From contig WAEK01000001.1 in the NCBI GenBank assembly GCA_011634665.1, positions 2,292,001 to 2,356,000 on the forward strand: a stretch of 64,000 nucleotides of DNA. Reading direction: 5' to 3'. Origin of the DNA: Mortierella sp. BCC40632. Taxonomy: Eukaryota; Mortierellomycota; Mortierellomycetes; Mortierellales; Mortierellaceae. Of the stretch, positions 1 through 13,233 are shown piece by piece (the stretch's first letter is position 1; each line of letters starts with the position of its first letter). The translations under genes and the position numbers were made by a program. The notes beneath the pieces were generated by a model, which searched no databases, was not told the DNA's origin, and worked only from the letters and a program-made list of their open reading frames with translations.

Positions 1-804
1 ATTTCTCCCATCCCCGCTGTAGACGACAGCTTTGAGACGGAAAATTGGCAGGAATCGAAAAGGGAGGCACAATCCACAAAAGACACTGAGCCGAGCATGG
101 ATCCATTCTCAGAGACTCGATCGGATGAACGTCAGGGCAATCACTTGGCGGATCGATACAACAAGTACTATGAACGACAGACCGAGAGGGTCAAGCGATT
201 GATCCAGTTTTTTATACAGGACAAGGGATTCAAGGGCAATACCGAGCGGTATTACGATCCATACAACACGTTTATTGACAAGGTGTTGGTCCGAAAGACC
301 GGTATCCCAGTTTCACTGTGTATTGTGTTTGCAGAATTGGCCAACCGGGTTGGGATCCAAGGAGTGGAGCTCATGGGGTTCCCACAACATTTTATGATCC
401 GATACCGACCGACTGCACCTCCGGAGCGGCTTTTCGTGTTTTCATCCGAGCCTTCGATTGCAGGGATACCAGTGTTTAGTGCCAATCCGGTTCCGACAGC
501 GCTGAACCGACCTGATCCTCCAACGTTTTATCTTGATCTTTTTCATCCACCTTGTCGACTCTTGTCCCCTCAAGAGTTTGAAGATCATTTTACGGGTCTT
601 GGGATCCGACAATTGCCTAGTGTCTATCGAGATTTGCCCACGCCTGCGATCGAGATCTTTTTGAGGAGTCTTCGTAATATTTTGGTGGCGGTTGAACAAT
701 CCGGAGGTGCGGAGAGAATTGGATCGCATCATCATACGAGTCTGTATTCGGCCATGACGCAATTGTTGGCACTGCATCCGACAGAAGAGTAAGTCTCAGG
801 GGGG

Positions 805-836
<32 letters not shown>

Positions 837-1864
837 TTTCCTGTTGTTGTTATTCTTGTTGTTGCATTGTATTCTGTTTTCTAACCTCTCTTCTATCTCT
901 TTCTCTCACTCTAGATGGGACTTTTACGTGTTGTGGCTCCGATACTTGAGCACTTTCTGGCCAGAGGATATGGGCATGATCCGAACTGCAATTGAGGATC
1001 TAGAATTGATTGATCATCAACGCCCCAAGAGACATTATTCTCTTTACACGACCCCACTCTATTCATCCACAGACACATCTCAATCTCAGGAACAATCTCA
1101 AGGGTCGGAAGGAGTCAATAACACGAATTCTACGAATAATAATAATAGTAGTCGCGTCTACTCAAGGCAAACGACATCAGCGAATCAGGAGACGATCAAG
1201 ATCCTACGAGCTGCAATCCGTGAGCTCGAGATTTCGGATGAAGAAGGGAATGTTGGGACAATCCGGAGAAGGAGACGACCCAAGATCGCCACTACTGCCA
1301 CTGGTTCTTGGGGTTCTTCTTCTCCTTCGTCTTCTACTTTACCAGGAACATCTACTGTATCAACGAGTATGACTCTTCCATCCTTGACTGTTCAGCATAC
1401 ACAGGGCTCGTCATCTGCAGTGGCAGGACTTGATAGTGCGTCCACATTGTCGACCACCCCAGGCACTGCACAAGCAGTTGAGGCCACCTCTTGGGATGAG
1501 GATCAGAACCAACCGTCTTCATCTTCATCGAGGACGGAATCAGGATCGACCATGATCTCTCCTTCCTCTCCGACGATTTCAGATCGACCGATCCTTTCAA
1601 GACAACAGCAAGATCATGATCAAGCACATGGTCAGGCAAATTCTTTTACTGGAGCAGGACCTTCTACACCTGCCTCCTCTTCCTCGTCTTTGCCTTTGTC
1701 GCCTTCTGGAGAAGAGGAGGTGAGAAAGCGATATCAGGAGCCATTGTATTATGTGGGCGAAGTCTTTCGACACCTTCTTTATGGATACATGGGTGCCATT
1801 TATGGTTATGATGCAAGTAAGTAGATATGATCCCTCTCTCTCCTTTTTTTTTTCGCTTGATTAA

Positions 1865-1919
<55 letters not shown>

Positions 1920-2591
1920 TGTTTGTGTTTGTTAGAATGCGAGGCGGAAGAAACGTGGATCCAATCCATGAATATCGATTCCTGTCATTATGGTCGTCAT
2001 CAACCTTTTTACAATGCATTGTTAACCGATGGATCCAGACGATATGTTGCTCAAGAGAATATTCAAGTCTTGTTTCGAGAACGTCGTACTCGACGACAAG
2101 AAGGAAGCGGATCAAATTCTGAAGTCTTGTCGAATGATCGGATAAGAGATGCTGGTCCTTCCGACATGGGGTTGTCTTCTTTTATGGAATCACCCACAGT
2201 AGTAACAGGGGGGTCATCTACAGTGCAAGAGCCCAATTCTGTTGAAGAATCACCGATCACTCCCGTAGTGACAACTACTTTGGCAGGCACATCACCACCA
2301 CCACCATCATCATTATCATCACCATCATCAACAGCAGCAACAGCAGCATCAACAACAACATCAACAACAACATCGACATCGACATCAACATCAACATCCA
2401 ACCCACCACCACCACAGCAGCAGACCGAGGCCTCGTCTACTTCGGCTCCATTTGGACTTCAGTTTTCAGAGTTGGGGCCACTTGGGATTGAGGCTGTGGG
2501 TCAGTATTTCGAGGCATGGGATGGAGACCGAGGTCTTTATGTGATGAACAAGGAACTTGTCAAGTTGTATCCAACCGAAGACCTTCAATAA
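1..2591 (+). CDS. FBXO21-like F-box protein (5' partial): SirB1/transglutaminase-like plus YccV-like domains
   Basis: Exons are 1-788, 915-1816 and 1936-2591; both introns have GTAAGT donors and pyrimidine-rich acceptors. The frame is open to the first base of the window, so the start, and the F-box expected there, lie upstream. The visible N-terminal part carries the SirB1/transglutaminase-like core (DPYNTFIDKVLVRKTGIP, then SLCIVFAELANRVG and GVELMGFPQHF). The last exon carries the hemimethylated-DNA-binding YccV-like domain (SCHYGRHQPFYNALLTDGSR, then YVAQENI). This pairing is typical of FBXO21, a substrate adaptor of SCF ubiquitin ligases. Between the domains lies a Ser/Thr/Gln-rich linker of over 200 residues, and another Ser/Thr run sits inside the C-terminal domain (about 2280-2420); both are longer than in animal FBXO21. 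Family assignment is firm; substrate unknown. Confidence 0.85.
805..832. repeat. (GA)n microsatellite in intron 1 of the FBXO21-like gene
   Basis: A pure GA run follows the intron donor at 789. It is one of many GA/CT tracts in the window's introns and flanks. Confidence 0.9.
1868..1922. repeat. (CT)n-(GT)n compound microsatellite in intron 2
   Basis: A CT run passes directly into a GT run just before the acceptor at 1934-1935. It acts as the polypyrimidine/TG tract of this intron. Confidence 0.9.
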
Positions 2592-3117
2592 TATCAATTT
2601 TTCTAGAGGAGGAGGGGATGGAAGGAAGAAGATAAGAAAGAAGGAAAGAAAAGACTCTGTTTTGTAGGGAACATGTTGAAACGAAAATAGAGAGAAAGAG
2701 ATGTGTGCAAGGGAGAAGGGTGTGTGTGTGTTTTTTCCTTTACAAATATAATCCTGATCGATAAAAAATAGAGTAGAATGCGTGCTTGTGCGCATTTTTT
2801 TTTTTTTTTTTTTTTTAATGTCTAACAGATAGGAAGGTGATAGTAGTGAAAGAGAAAAATATAGAGGGAAAGAAGAAAAGAAAGAAAGAAAAAAAAAAAA
2901 GAAAAAGAAAAAAAAGACAAAAAAAAGGCGTCGAGGATCCTCTTCTTAGTTCATCTTGGATACCTCGAGGCGAAGTCTTTCCCTTTCAGAGTCGTCCGTG
3001 CTAAGAAAGAGAGAAAGAAAAAAAAAATCGATATTGAATAACCTTATGAAGCAGCTTCCCATCCATGCCTCTCCCCTTCCCTCCTCCCCCATCTCCTTAG
3101 CGAAGCAAATCCAGGAC
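2592..3117. other. Convergent 3' flank between FBXO21-like gene and PTM1
   Basis: Purine-rich sequence with a 22-T run at 2795-2816 and A-rich stretches near 2890-2925. It holds the 3' UTRs of two convergent genes. No coding region is supported here. Confidence 0.7.
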
Positions 3118-5649
3118 TTACAAAGGTCCACTCAAAAGTCCTGGGGAAGCTCCTCTTGAAGATGTAGCACGTTGTGGACTAGGTCGTCCACTACCTCCTG
3201 CTCCTGATCCTGTTCCTCCTGCTTCCAGATCCAAATGTTGACGTTCATCGTCATGATCATCCTCGTCGTCTTCGTCGTCTTCGTCGTCATCTTCATCACC
3301 AATGTCAAATACGGCCACTTCATCCTCATCCAGTTCATAATCCCGACGTTGAGGTCGAAGCTTCATGCCTGTCAATCCCATGGCCTCTGCTGCACGCGCA
3401 TTGTTGTGGTCGGCATGTTCATCTGCCTCATCAAAATCATCTGTCTCCAGTTGGTCAATTCCATATCGCTAAGAAGAAAAGAAAAAAAAAGTCAAAGGTT
3501 GTCAATAAAAATATTAAAAGGTGAGTAACTATCGGTGCTTCCTCCTCCTCCCCTAATAAAGAAAAGTCGTCACCAACAGATCACATACCTTGTTGTTCTC
3601 AGTAGGTCTCCAGAGAACGACGATGGTGGTAAAGACGATCAAATAAAGGATATTAAGCCATCCGTCCAAAAGGAACCATCGGATTCTCCAGTGACTCGCA
3701 CGCCAATCCTCTGTATCCATGTTCACAAAGTTGAGCGTGTTGATCACAAAGAAGGCACACAGGACCATGAGTGAGAAGGCCAACAATCGTCGAAGACGGG
3801 TGTACATCTTGACCTTTTCGGTTTGACGACGTAGATTCAGGGTTGCGATGGTTGAGGTCAACGAATGGAAAGTCCAGATATAGAAGCTGGACATGGTCAA
3901 GGCCAATGGCACGATCGCCATCAACACAATCATGGCGCTCACGTCGTCGATCGGAGACATAGTACCGGCCGAATAGATGATACCAAAGAGGAAATGAACC
4001 AAACTCAAAATGATGACTTTTTTCATGGTGCTGCCGAGTGTTGGTCTGTTGATCCAAAACATGAGAGATGGTAGAGAGAGATAGAGAGTAGGGAAAAGGG
4101 TTTTGCTTAGCATTTCTTCAGGGTATTCTACATCGAGTCAAGTGGCCATAATATCGATATTTTGGTTTGCAAGGGATGAGAAGAATAGCTTACCTGACTA
4201 CACCATAGCCCATGCAGACGATCAACAACATGAAAAAGGAAATACTGTTTCGAGCCGAGTTCAAGATAGCGACCGCGACAAGGAGGGCTACGGCTAGAGA
4301 AACGATAGAGGGAAGAAAAAACTGTCAGGCTCGTTTTTTTTTTTTTTTCTTCCTCATCGCGCCGCTTGCTCGTATCCGCGGAAGAAGAAAAAAAAATGCA
4401 AAGGATCCAAAGTCTTACATGGTGTGCCCTTCTTGTTATAGTTATCCCAGAAGCCCCAGTTGAAGGCCATTTCGACCATCAAGAAAAAGATGACGCCCGA
4501 AATAAAATGTTGAACTGTCAAGATCTCGCGCCAGTGTTTTGCGCACAACACCATCCAGATAATGCCAATAAACATGTAGACCAGCGACAGTGTGCCGTAG
4601 AACTATTGAATACGAGAGAAGAGAGAGAGAGAGAGAGAAAAAGAGAGATTGAGTTGATTGTCTTGCTTCCACCAAAAAAACAAAACAAAACAAAAAAAGA
4701 ACCTACAGGAAGCTTTGGAAAGTCAGACCCAGCCAAAGGACCATAGTTATTGTTGAATTCCACAATGCCGAGAAACTCTGTGTTGACATTGTTGACCTGA
4801 ACGGGCCAAGCAATGACACAATAATAACCAGTCTTTTGGACATGGTAATCAAAAAACTGGATCCCGTCTTCTTCCTGCTTTGAAAAATCCAGACTGGCGG
4901 TTTGGACGGTCGAGTTGACGGATTGGTCAAAGATGGCCTTGCCCAGGTCCGCCTCTACACAGAGTCCAGCCTTTAGGGCACTGCTGTCACAAATATATAC
5001 GGGCTGTGTTCACAGACCCGGTGGGGAGAGGAGGGGAGTGAGCAATTTATAGCAAGGCTTTTGTTAATTACTGCACAGGAAAAAAAAAAATAACGCCTCT
5101 TTTCTCTTTTATCTTGGTGCGCCGATAATGCCGAGTCACCATCGGGCTATCCAAACAGACGCGGCGTTTTCTTTCTTCTTCTTCTTCTTCTTTGTAAGAA
5201 AAGAGGGCTTTTACCTTTCCATCTGCTGGATCAATCTTGCCGACGTATTTATGGTCGCTCCATTCAAAGATAACAACAACGGCGTTTCCAGTCGACTGCT
5301 TTTCCATGACCACTATTGTCAAGACGTTGGTTTGGTCAATATCCATAGAAGATTTATCCCACACACACACAAGTCAGAAAAACAGGTTAGACCTGAGAAC
5401 CAATTTGATTCAGCCTCCAAAAAAAAGCCCGCTCTTTCAGGTAAAGATATACGTGGCAACCGGTCAGAAAGAAAGAAGGAAAGAAGGAAAGGGGTGTGTG
5501 TGTGTGGGGGGGAAGGGGTCAAGTATGTTCCCCATACCTTTGATCTCGCTGTTCTCTTTTCCAGCACTAGGGGCATACATGCCGGCACAACTGATTCTGG
5601 GGTCATCGCTTGCCTAAAGTATCCAGGTGGGAGAGACTCTATGCCGGTG

Positions 5650-5716
<67 letters not shown>

Positions 5717-5942
5717 GGAATGCCTAGACTAGGGAATAAAGAAGCACGCGCAGCGAGCGAATATCCTCTCCTTTGTGTTTGCTATGATTCCAAAATAAAA
5801 CAAACATAACGTGTCAAACAGCAAGCACAGGCCAGACAGGAGTGGGATTACGTACGATATAGATCTTGAAGGCATCTGAGAACTGGAGGATTGTCAGACA
5901 GAGGATTAGGAGACTCGAGAGAGTACTCCGAAATGACGCCAT
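3118..5942 (-). CDS. PTM1: PTM1-like seven-transmembrane Golgi protein (GOST/LU7TM family)
   Basis: Minus-strand exons are 5942-5856, 5613-5538, about 5351-5215, 5003-4707, 4602-4419, 4293-4194, 4045-3589 and 3468-3118, giving roughly 560 residues. Exon 1 encodes a signal peptide (MASFRSTLSSLLILCLTILQ). The luminal part keeps the fungal Ptm1 cysteine landmarks ISCAGMY, YICDSSALKAGLC and KTGYYCV. Seven hydrophobic segments follow, then the family-typical VVLWRPTENN and an acidic cytosolic tail with a D/E run. Yeast Ptm1 has the same order and size and is a Golgi/secretory membrane protein of poorly defined role. The 5' edge of exon 3 is unresolved because no AG precedes the required frame. The gene is divergent from RTF2, separated by about 480 bases. 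Confidence 0.88.
5655..5715. repeat. 61-base uninterrupted T run in intron 1 of PTM1
   Basis: An unbroken T homopolymer on the plus strand, so poly-A on the PTM1 sense strand, inside the 242-base first intron. It is the longest pure homopolymer in the window and its length is likely uncertain in any assembly. Confidence 0.9.
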
Positions 5943-6424
5943 GGTGGAGGAGCTTTTTCTTTTTTTTTTATGGGACCAGGTACACAATGAGCGCCGAAAA
6001 TGACAGAAGAGAAAAGTTGAGGTTTAGGGATGTTTGTGTGAGTGCCTCCTTGGTTCTCTCTCACTCACTCTCTAGCTTTTTTTTTTTCTTTTCTTTTCTT
6101 TTTGTATCCTGAAAGAAGGGGAGGAAGGGCTGAGAATGATGGAGGAGAGATGAAGAGATGGAAGGAGAACTCTAGTTTCCAGGGCATTGTGACTGTTCTT
6201 CGTTTTTTTTTTTGAACAAAAGTATCCTCCGTTCTCAATTACATGTTCGGTCTCTTTCTCTCACCTCTCCAATCTGCTTGGCCATCTATTTACACCATCT
6301 CGCATCTCCGACATCTGGGCGTATCCTCGTTTCTGTCAATCTTGCTCTTTTTCTTTCTCTCTTTCTCAACAGCACGGAAACCCTCCATCAAACAAAAAAC
6401 AAAAACAAAAAAAAGGATATCATC
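5943..6424. promoter_or_regulatory. Shared divergent promoter interval PTM1 / RTF2
   Basis: About 480 bases separate the PTM1 start (minus) from the RTF2 start (plus), so both promoters must sit here. Short T runs and CT tracts are present at 6068-6100 and 6340-6370. No specific factor site can be assigned. Confidence 0.55.
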
Positions 6425-7534
6425 ATGGGTTGTGACGGAGGCTCCATTCCCAAGAGAGACGAGTTGGTCAAACAAAAGCAAAAGCAAGCCAAGGTCGACC
6501 AGCACATCCTCAATCGTTTCCAATGGTTCCATTGTGCCCTCTCCAAAAAACCACTAGCTGCACCTATTGTCTCTTGTGGACTGGGCAAGCTTTACAATCG
6601 GGATGCGATTCTGGAATATCTGCTGGACAAGAGTGCGTATGGTGATGGCGATTTGATTTGTAAGCACATCCGGTCTCTCAAGGATGTCGTGACCCTTCAG
6701 ATGGAACCCAACCCCTCATTCTCGGAAAGTCACTCGCCCAGTCTGACCAATCATGATCAGGAGCCTGTCTCTCGCTTTGTCTGTCCTATTACGATGAAGG
6801 AGATGAATGGAAAGCTCCGTTTTGTCTATATTGACTCGTGTGGATGTGTACTCTCTGAACAGGCGATGAAGGAGATCCCCTCCGAGACATGCATCAAGGT
6901 AATCAAAAAAAAGTACGGGGGGCAGAGGAGAGGTGGAGAGGTCTCCCTTTTTTTCTTTCTCTCTCTCTCTCACTCTCCCTCCACTTATCTCATGTGACTC
7001 TTATCTCGCTCCTATTGTGCATCGTAAAGTTCTCTGTCGTACGAAGGTCTGACCGTTTTTTTTTTTTTTTTATTATTGCAGTGTGCCAAACCATTCTCGC
7101 CTCATAACGTGATCCTACTGAATCCACGACCCGAGGAACTCAAATCAATGGAAGTAGCCCTGGCCGAGAAACAGACCAGACTGGCCGCAGAAAAAAAGGA
7201 AAAGAAAAAAGCCAAGGCTGCCAACAAAAAGGACATGGAACAACTCAACAGTGTCGAACCCAGTCTCCTCAGTGATTCGATCTCGAGCAGCAAACGTAAA
7301 CTGGACGAAAGCACAGCCTCGCCTCGACAAAAGAAGCATCCTAGATCCGAACGGCCAGAGATCGACTCTACAACCTCGCTCTCTTCGACCCATTCGCTTA
7401 CAGCAGCCGTGGCCTCCAAGGTGGCGGAGCAAATGGCCGTGAATGCTTCTCGTCAAAAGTCTTTGGCCATCCAGTCTCTCTATAGCAATGGTAGCAATGG
7501 ACGTTCAGCCAAAGAGAACTTTATGAAGCGTTGA
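6425..7534 (+). CDS. RTF2: RTF2 replication termination factor / spliceosome-associated protein
   Basis: Two exons, 6425-6898 and 7082-7534, joined in phase 0, give 308 residues; human RTF2 is close to this size. The product starts with the family hallmark MGCDGGSIPKR, which fixes the start although the frame is open further upstream. A degenerate C2HC2 RING-like zinc finger follows: WFHCALSKKPL and APIVSCGLGKLYN, then FVCPITMKEMNGK, then DSCGCVLSEQAMKEI, and CAKPF at the exon junction. The C-terminus is Lys-rich and low complexity, with a conserved-looking end (NGRSAKENFMKR). In fission yeast Rtf2 acts at replication fork barriers and in splicing of specific introns. Nuclear location is expected. 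Confidence 0.93.
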
Positions 7535-10326
7535 TTATGACTCAATGACTTGAACCGAGGAACCGGTTTGTTGTTGTCGTAATCGCCATCTTTGTTGTTT
7601 ACGTTGTTGTTTTTTTTCTTGTTCTTTTTAGTCTTGTACAACATAGCATCATTTAATTAAAGGGGGAAGGGGGGTACCACCAATCTGACACTGCCTGGTG
7701 ACGGGGCTTCCGCGTGGGATCTTTTTTTTTTTTTTTTTTTTTTCTCTTTTTATCTGGCTCAACTTTGAGCTCTCGCTTTTATTTTATTTTATTTTTTTAT
7801 TTTTTTTTTTTTTCGCTCCTTTCTTTCCTCCAGGATGCATGGTAGCCTCGCTCTATTCGACGTTGTTGAGTATTCCCCGTCACCCCTAATTCTATTTGAA
7901 AGTACAATACTATTTATTACTATTCTTGCGATTAACGTGCATCAGAGACCCCGTTCTCCCGACAAGGAAGGGAGGGAGGGAGCCGGGCCAATGGGTGTTG
8001 GAGTGGTCATCTGCGTTTTGGTCGATAGCTTTTTTTTTCATGTCCGCATGGCGTCATTTGTATGCTGGTGAAGACTCAAGGCGTCTTTTTGATCGGATGG
8101 ACTCCCTGCAGCCCAGCTCCCCTGGCAAAGAGTGAGAGAGAGAGACAGAGAGAGAGAGAAAAGAGCGGACCATCGAACAGGTAGGACAACAGTACATAAT
8201 TGGCAATCGGGGTGTCTACGCCCTTTTTGAAGGGGGAAAAGGGTTGGGTTGCCCCGAGAGCCTCAAAAGGGTGGACGATGGACACGTGCTGGGCTGGATA
8301 GGAAGGAGGAGGGGAGACCGGGGGAGAGCCATCCACACACAGACAGAGAGAGAGAGCAAGACAGACCAGAGAGAGGGACAGAATTGCCCTAAATTTGTTT
8401 ATTGTGTTCGCCTCATTTTTTTTTTTCTTTCGAACGACAGGGATTTTCTTTTTTTTCTCGTTTTCCTGGAATTCCATCGATCGAGCCAGACGAGCCATTT
8501 CTGCGAGGACCAACCTTTGTCCCGCCTATTCACACACACACAGACACACACCTGCTTCTTTTACACTTGCTCTTCCTCTTCTTTAACCCCTCCTCTCCCC
8601 TCTCCTTTTTCCTTTTCCTTTTCTTTCCTCTCGTCCTTTTTTTTTTTTCACTTTTCATCATGAAGAATATATCCTTTACTTTCTGTCTTTCTCAAAAAAA
8701 AAGAAAAAGAAAAAATAAAAAAAATATAATAAAAGAGGAGAATAACGGGCAGGTGTAGAACCAAATGAAGTGGATTGTCCAAAAGAAACAATTAGTGACC
8801 ATCAGTGATAAATGACCCGTGGGGAGAATGGGTCTCGGCAAGGCCCATGAGGAGATTAATTGAAAAAGACACCAAACACAACCAACTTATTGATGGTAAT
8901 GGCGTGAATAAAGGATGTGGCACAGCTGGGAGAGTGATAGAGAGACGAGACTGAAAGAGAAGGATTGGAGGCAACACGAACGAGGCGAATCAGAGAGGCC
9001 GAGAAAAGAAAAAGGAAGAAAAAAAAAAAAAAAAGACAAAAGTGTTCTTTCTGAATGTTCTTTTTTGTCGCCCAAACCCCAATCCTAATTCTCCTCAACC
9101 TTTTCATCGGCGACAGCCCTTTGTGGTACCCTCAGCTGTCGCCGTTTGGACTCACTCTCTTTTTTTTTCTTTTTTTTGTGTGTGTGTGCGTGTGTGTGAG
9201 TTGCTCTCTTTTTTCTTTTTCACTCACTCTCTGCCCCCTCGCTCGCTGCAACCCGAATAGAGTTGGCTAGGCTAAATGCGGAAGTCAAAGACCCAGTGGC
9301 CCTCCCGCTGCAGCCCGACCCCATTGCACCTATTTGCACTGCTCTGGTCAGACGTTTTTTTTTGCCTGATGCGCAAGACTAGAGCCAGGATGAGGGATGA
9401 AGAGTGGATGGATGGTCTGGAGATAGAGAAAAAGAACAGGTTAGAAGAAGCAAAGGGGAGACCGAGCATAGGGTGTGAAAGCGAGTAAGAGTGAGAGAAT
9501 GAGTTGGGTGATAAAGAGAGGGGCGTGACTTGAGTGTTGGAGTGAGGAAAAAGAAGAGAGAGATGGACCGCGAAGGATGTTCCTCGAGCTCTATTTGTGG
9601 CCGCTGCTTCGCTCACATCCAATCCTCGGTAACTGAGTGTCTGCTGGGGGGAGAAAGAGAGAGAGAGAGAGAGATGAGAAAAGAAAGGAGAGAAGAGAGC
9701 GAGAGAGTTGAGCGAGAAAGGACCCCGTCTCTCTCTCTCTCACTCTCACTCTCTCTCTCACTCACCCTGCTCTCACCCACCTCAACCACTCTTGGATGGG
9801 GTCTCGTCCAGCACCTAAATAGGCACAGCTCATCACACGCACTCTCGCTTCCTTTTTTTCTCTTCTCTTTTTGTTTTTGTTATTTTTTTTTCCTCTTTTC
9901 TCTCTTCTTTCTCTCCCCTACTCTCTCTTACTCTTTCTCTCTCTCTCTCTCCTACTCTTACTCCTACTCCAACTTCTCGCCCTATCCCTCTGCTCTGTGC
10001 CCTGTTTCTTTGTTCCTCTTTCCCCGGTTCTCTCTCTCTTTTTTTTCTTTTCTCTCTCTCTCTCTCTCTCTTTTCTTTTGATTTTCTTACATGTTGTTTA
10101 TCCGGCTAACACCATCATCCCTCATCGTTAAAATTTGATTCGTTCGTTAATATCATCCATCATGCATCATGTTTCATCCCATCATCATTTCCAGATTTTG
10201 TAGCTTCCTCGCCGCCATTTGCTATTACCCCATTGTGTTATCGATGGATCTATCGCCGCGCCCGTTGCCATCATCATCTTTTTATCCATTCGTCTACTCC
10301 CATCCCATTTTCCGGACCCATTACCC
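7535..10326. other. 2.8 kb non-coding stretch upstream of the bHLH gene
   Basis: No coding region is supported; the open frames are driven by T, CT and GA runs (for example 7723-7743, 9001-9035, 9650-9675, 9728-9770, 9930-10080). A palindromic E-box CACGTG lies at 8283-8288. The pyrimidine-rich 9850-10090 block is probably leader or proximal promoter of the bHLH gene. Confidence 0.6.
8283..8288. promoter_or_regulatory. Palindromic E-box CACGTG upstream of the bHLH gene
   Basis: This is the canonical class-B bHLH target. It lies about 2 kb upstream of a gene whose product has the H-E-R basic region that reads CACGTG. A single six-base match is weak evidence, so autoregulation is only a hypothesis. 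Confidence 0.3.
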
Positions 10327-13124
10327 ATGCCCCGCCCGCCCGCTCTTATCCCGCCGTATCTCGTCGTATTTATCCCCCCCCCTCTCCCCCCTCGTCCTAC
10401 GCCCTATCCCTACCCTCCACCACCACCTCCTCCAGGCCACTCACATCCCGCATACCCTTCACAGGACCCTGCTGCCTCGGCCCCTGGCGCCACAGCCGCT
10501 GCCACTGCTCCCGCCGAGCACTCTTCCGCAGCGGCCTCTTCTCCTGCAACGACCTCATCCGAGGCATCGGCCTCCAAGCCAAGAAAGACCGGAAAGACTG
10601 CCACGACGTCCAAGGCTAAAAAGTCGACTGTGGGATCAACAGCAGATACCAAGCCGGCCAGTTCATCCAAGGCAACCCCTCCTACTCGGACTACCCCAAA
10701 GACATTCCGTTTCGAAGGCAGCATCTCTTCCGAGTCCTTCAAGACCACAAAGTCCTTTGACCTGGCTGGTGTCAATATCCTCAACCGCAAGCCGCTCGAT
10801 ACCAAGACGGCCCTTGACAAGCTACAACGGCGGCGGGAGACTCATAATCGAGTCGAACGCAAGCGTCGCGACTGCATCAACCAGGTAAAAATACTACTAT
10901 AGAGATATTTTTATATCCTTTTTTTTTTTCCACCTCGCACAGCCTCCCTTTGTGTCCTTTCTCTTCTTATCTCTTTGGGAAAAGGGTCTCTCGGGCCACA
11001 CTATGCCATATGCCTATTTGCAGACAACCGAAGTCTAACTGGCCATCTCTCTCTCTCTCTTTCTTTTTCTTCTTATTCTAAATACGATTCTCTGCTCCCA
11101 CAGCTGATCGACGACTTGACGCAATTGCTACCAACCAAGCATCTCGAAGAAGTCACCTCCAAGTGCCATCGAGTCAATGTGTTGCGTGGAGCCGTCAGCC
11201 ATATCAAGTTTCTCCACGAATCAAACGAGGCTTTGCAAAAGTCACTCCTCAGCTCTCAAGGCGAAGGTGCGGTCGCCACTGTGCTGGCCAATGCCGCCAG
11301 TGCTGCCCATGCCATCACTTCTACTGAAGACTTTGCCGATGTGACCGCTCGTACCACGAATGGAACCGCCTCCAAACGCAAGAAAGTCTCTGGAAAGGCC
11401 TCGACGGAACTGGATATGACGATGGATGTGGACGACGTCTCTGTCAAGGACGAGGATGACGAGGACGACGAAGACGACGACGATATGATTAGCGACTTGG
11501 ATCCTTCAAAATCTGTCACCTCGACTTCGTCCCCAGCACTCTCCTCCAAGGCATCGCCTGCCTCGACCCCGAAGACGACTTCCACACCGACAAGGACCCG
11601 ACCCATGGTCCCGCCACCTGTTATCATCACCGACGCTCCCAGCCCTGCCCCAGATGCATCGCATGCAGCTTCGGGCCGAATTGACCCCTTCAGCCTCGAT
11701 TCTCACAGGCGGCGGTCTAATTCCTTTGCGTCATCCGTCAGCGACATGGCCAGCCCTCGCAGTAGCTACCCTAGTTCGCCACTCTTCCCTTCTTCGCCCA
11801 TCTCACCCATCTCGCCATTGCCCCATGGTGAAGGTCTCTCTCCTTCGTTGTACAGGGATTCATCCAATTCTCAGCTCTCTCCCTTTATGAGCAGCTCGCC
11901 TTCACTCTCACCTTCGTTACCGCCTATTTCCTCACTGGCCAACCTGCATCTGCAGTCTCCTTCGGGTCATCTGGCAGAGCCAGGTCTAGACAAGGGTCAT
12001 CTCGGGACGGTGCAAGCATCGACTGCAGCCGCTAGCGCTGGCGCTGGCGCTGGCACGGGCATGGGCCCAAGCGCAACTCGGGATCAATTGCCTACACCTG
12101 TAGGGTCGTTTTCGAGTCGACACCATCGAGGCGGAGCCACATTGCCTCCACTGATGATCCCCGAGCCCCATAACCTACACCCGTCCTATCACCAGAGTGC
12201 CAACAGCGCAGCCAGCAGCACAAGCGGAGGCAGCAGTGCCAGGAGTGGAACTAACAGCAACCGGAATAGTCTGACGCTTTCACCCCATTCGGCAGATCAT
12301 TCCCAACTGTCTCCTCATATGTTGTCGCCTTTGCAATCCAGATCGCCGTCCATGGGACCCATGTCGACGACGTCTCCGATGGGCTCACCTCATCCGTTCT
12401 GGCCACCGGCCTCCTCACTGCCACCGCAGGCACCCCAGATATCGCAGGAAGGTACACCCTTGTCCGAGTCATTTCTCCACCACCGACCGACGTCGCCTCA
12501 GCCCGGGCGGTCCGTGTCGCCATCGTTGTCGATCCAAAGCAGTGGAACGACGACGAGTCAGCATGTTCGACATAAATCACTGCAGCCCGAGCCTATTTTT
12601 ATTCAAGAGGAGCCCTGGAATGTACAACGGAAACGAAGCACGTCCAGCAATTCTGCAAAGACCACGGCCAACAAGGAAAGGAAGAGAGCAGGTGGTCGGA
12701 CAAAGGAAGCTGCAGCAGCCAAGGACAAGGATGTGACCAAAGAAAATGGAGGTGAAGTGACCTTGACCACTTTTCCCGTCAGTCCCAACCCAAAGAAGCG
12801 ATCTCCGACCATTAGTTTCCAAAGAAGTGGAAATGGACAAGGAGGAGGAGGGGATGATTCGTGGAAGAGACCCAAGTCAATCTCGATGAATGAGGATGGA
12901 TTTGAGGAAGAGTCGGTGAGCCAACGACAACAGGAGAATGGGATGATGGTGGTGAAGAATGAAGCAGCCAAGACGACGAGGGCTGAGGCTAGGGATATTA
13001 AGGCTGAAGATGAAGATGCGGCCCAGGCCTTGACCTCGCTTGCCAATATTGCTTCCCTCTTGAGGCTCTTTTTTTTTTCTTTCTTTTTTTTTCTTTTTTC
13101 TTTTTTTTTCTTTTTCTTTTTTTT

Positions 13125-13157
<33 letters not shown>

Positions 13158-13190
13158 CTTTTTCTTTTTTCTATTTCTCCTCGCGTTCTT

Positions 13191-13233
<43 letters not shown>

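Noticed and set aside
9530..10131. Long Ser/Leu/Phe-rich plus-strand frames
   Set aside because: Driven by CT and T tracts in the bHLH leader region; no conserved segment.
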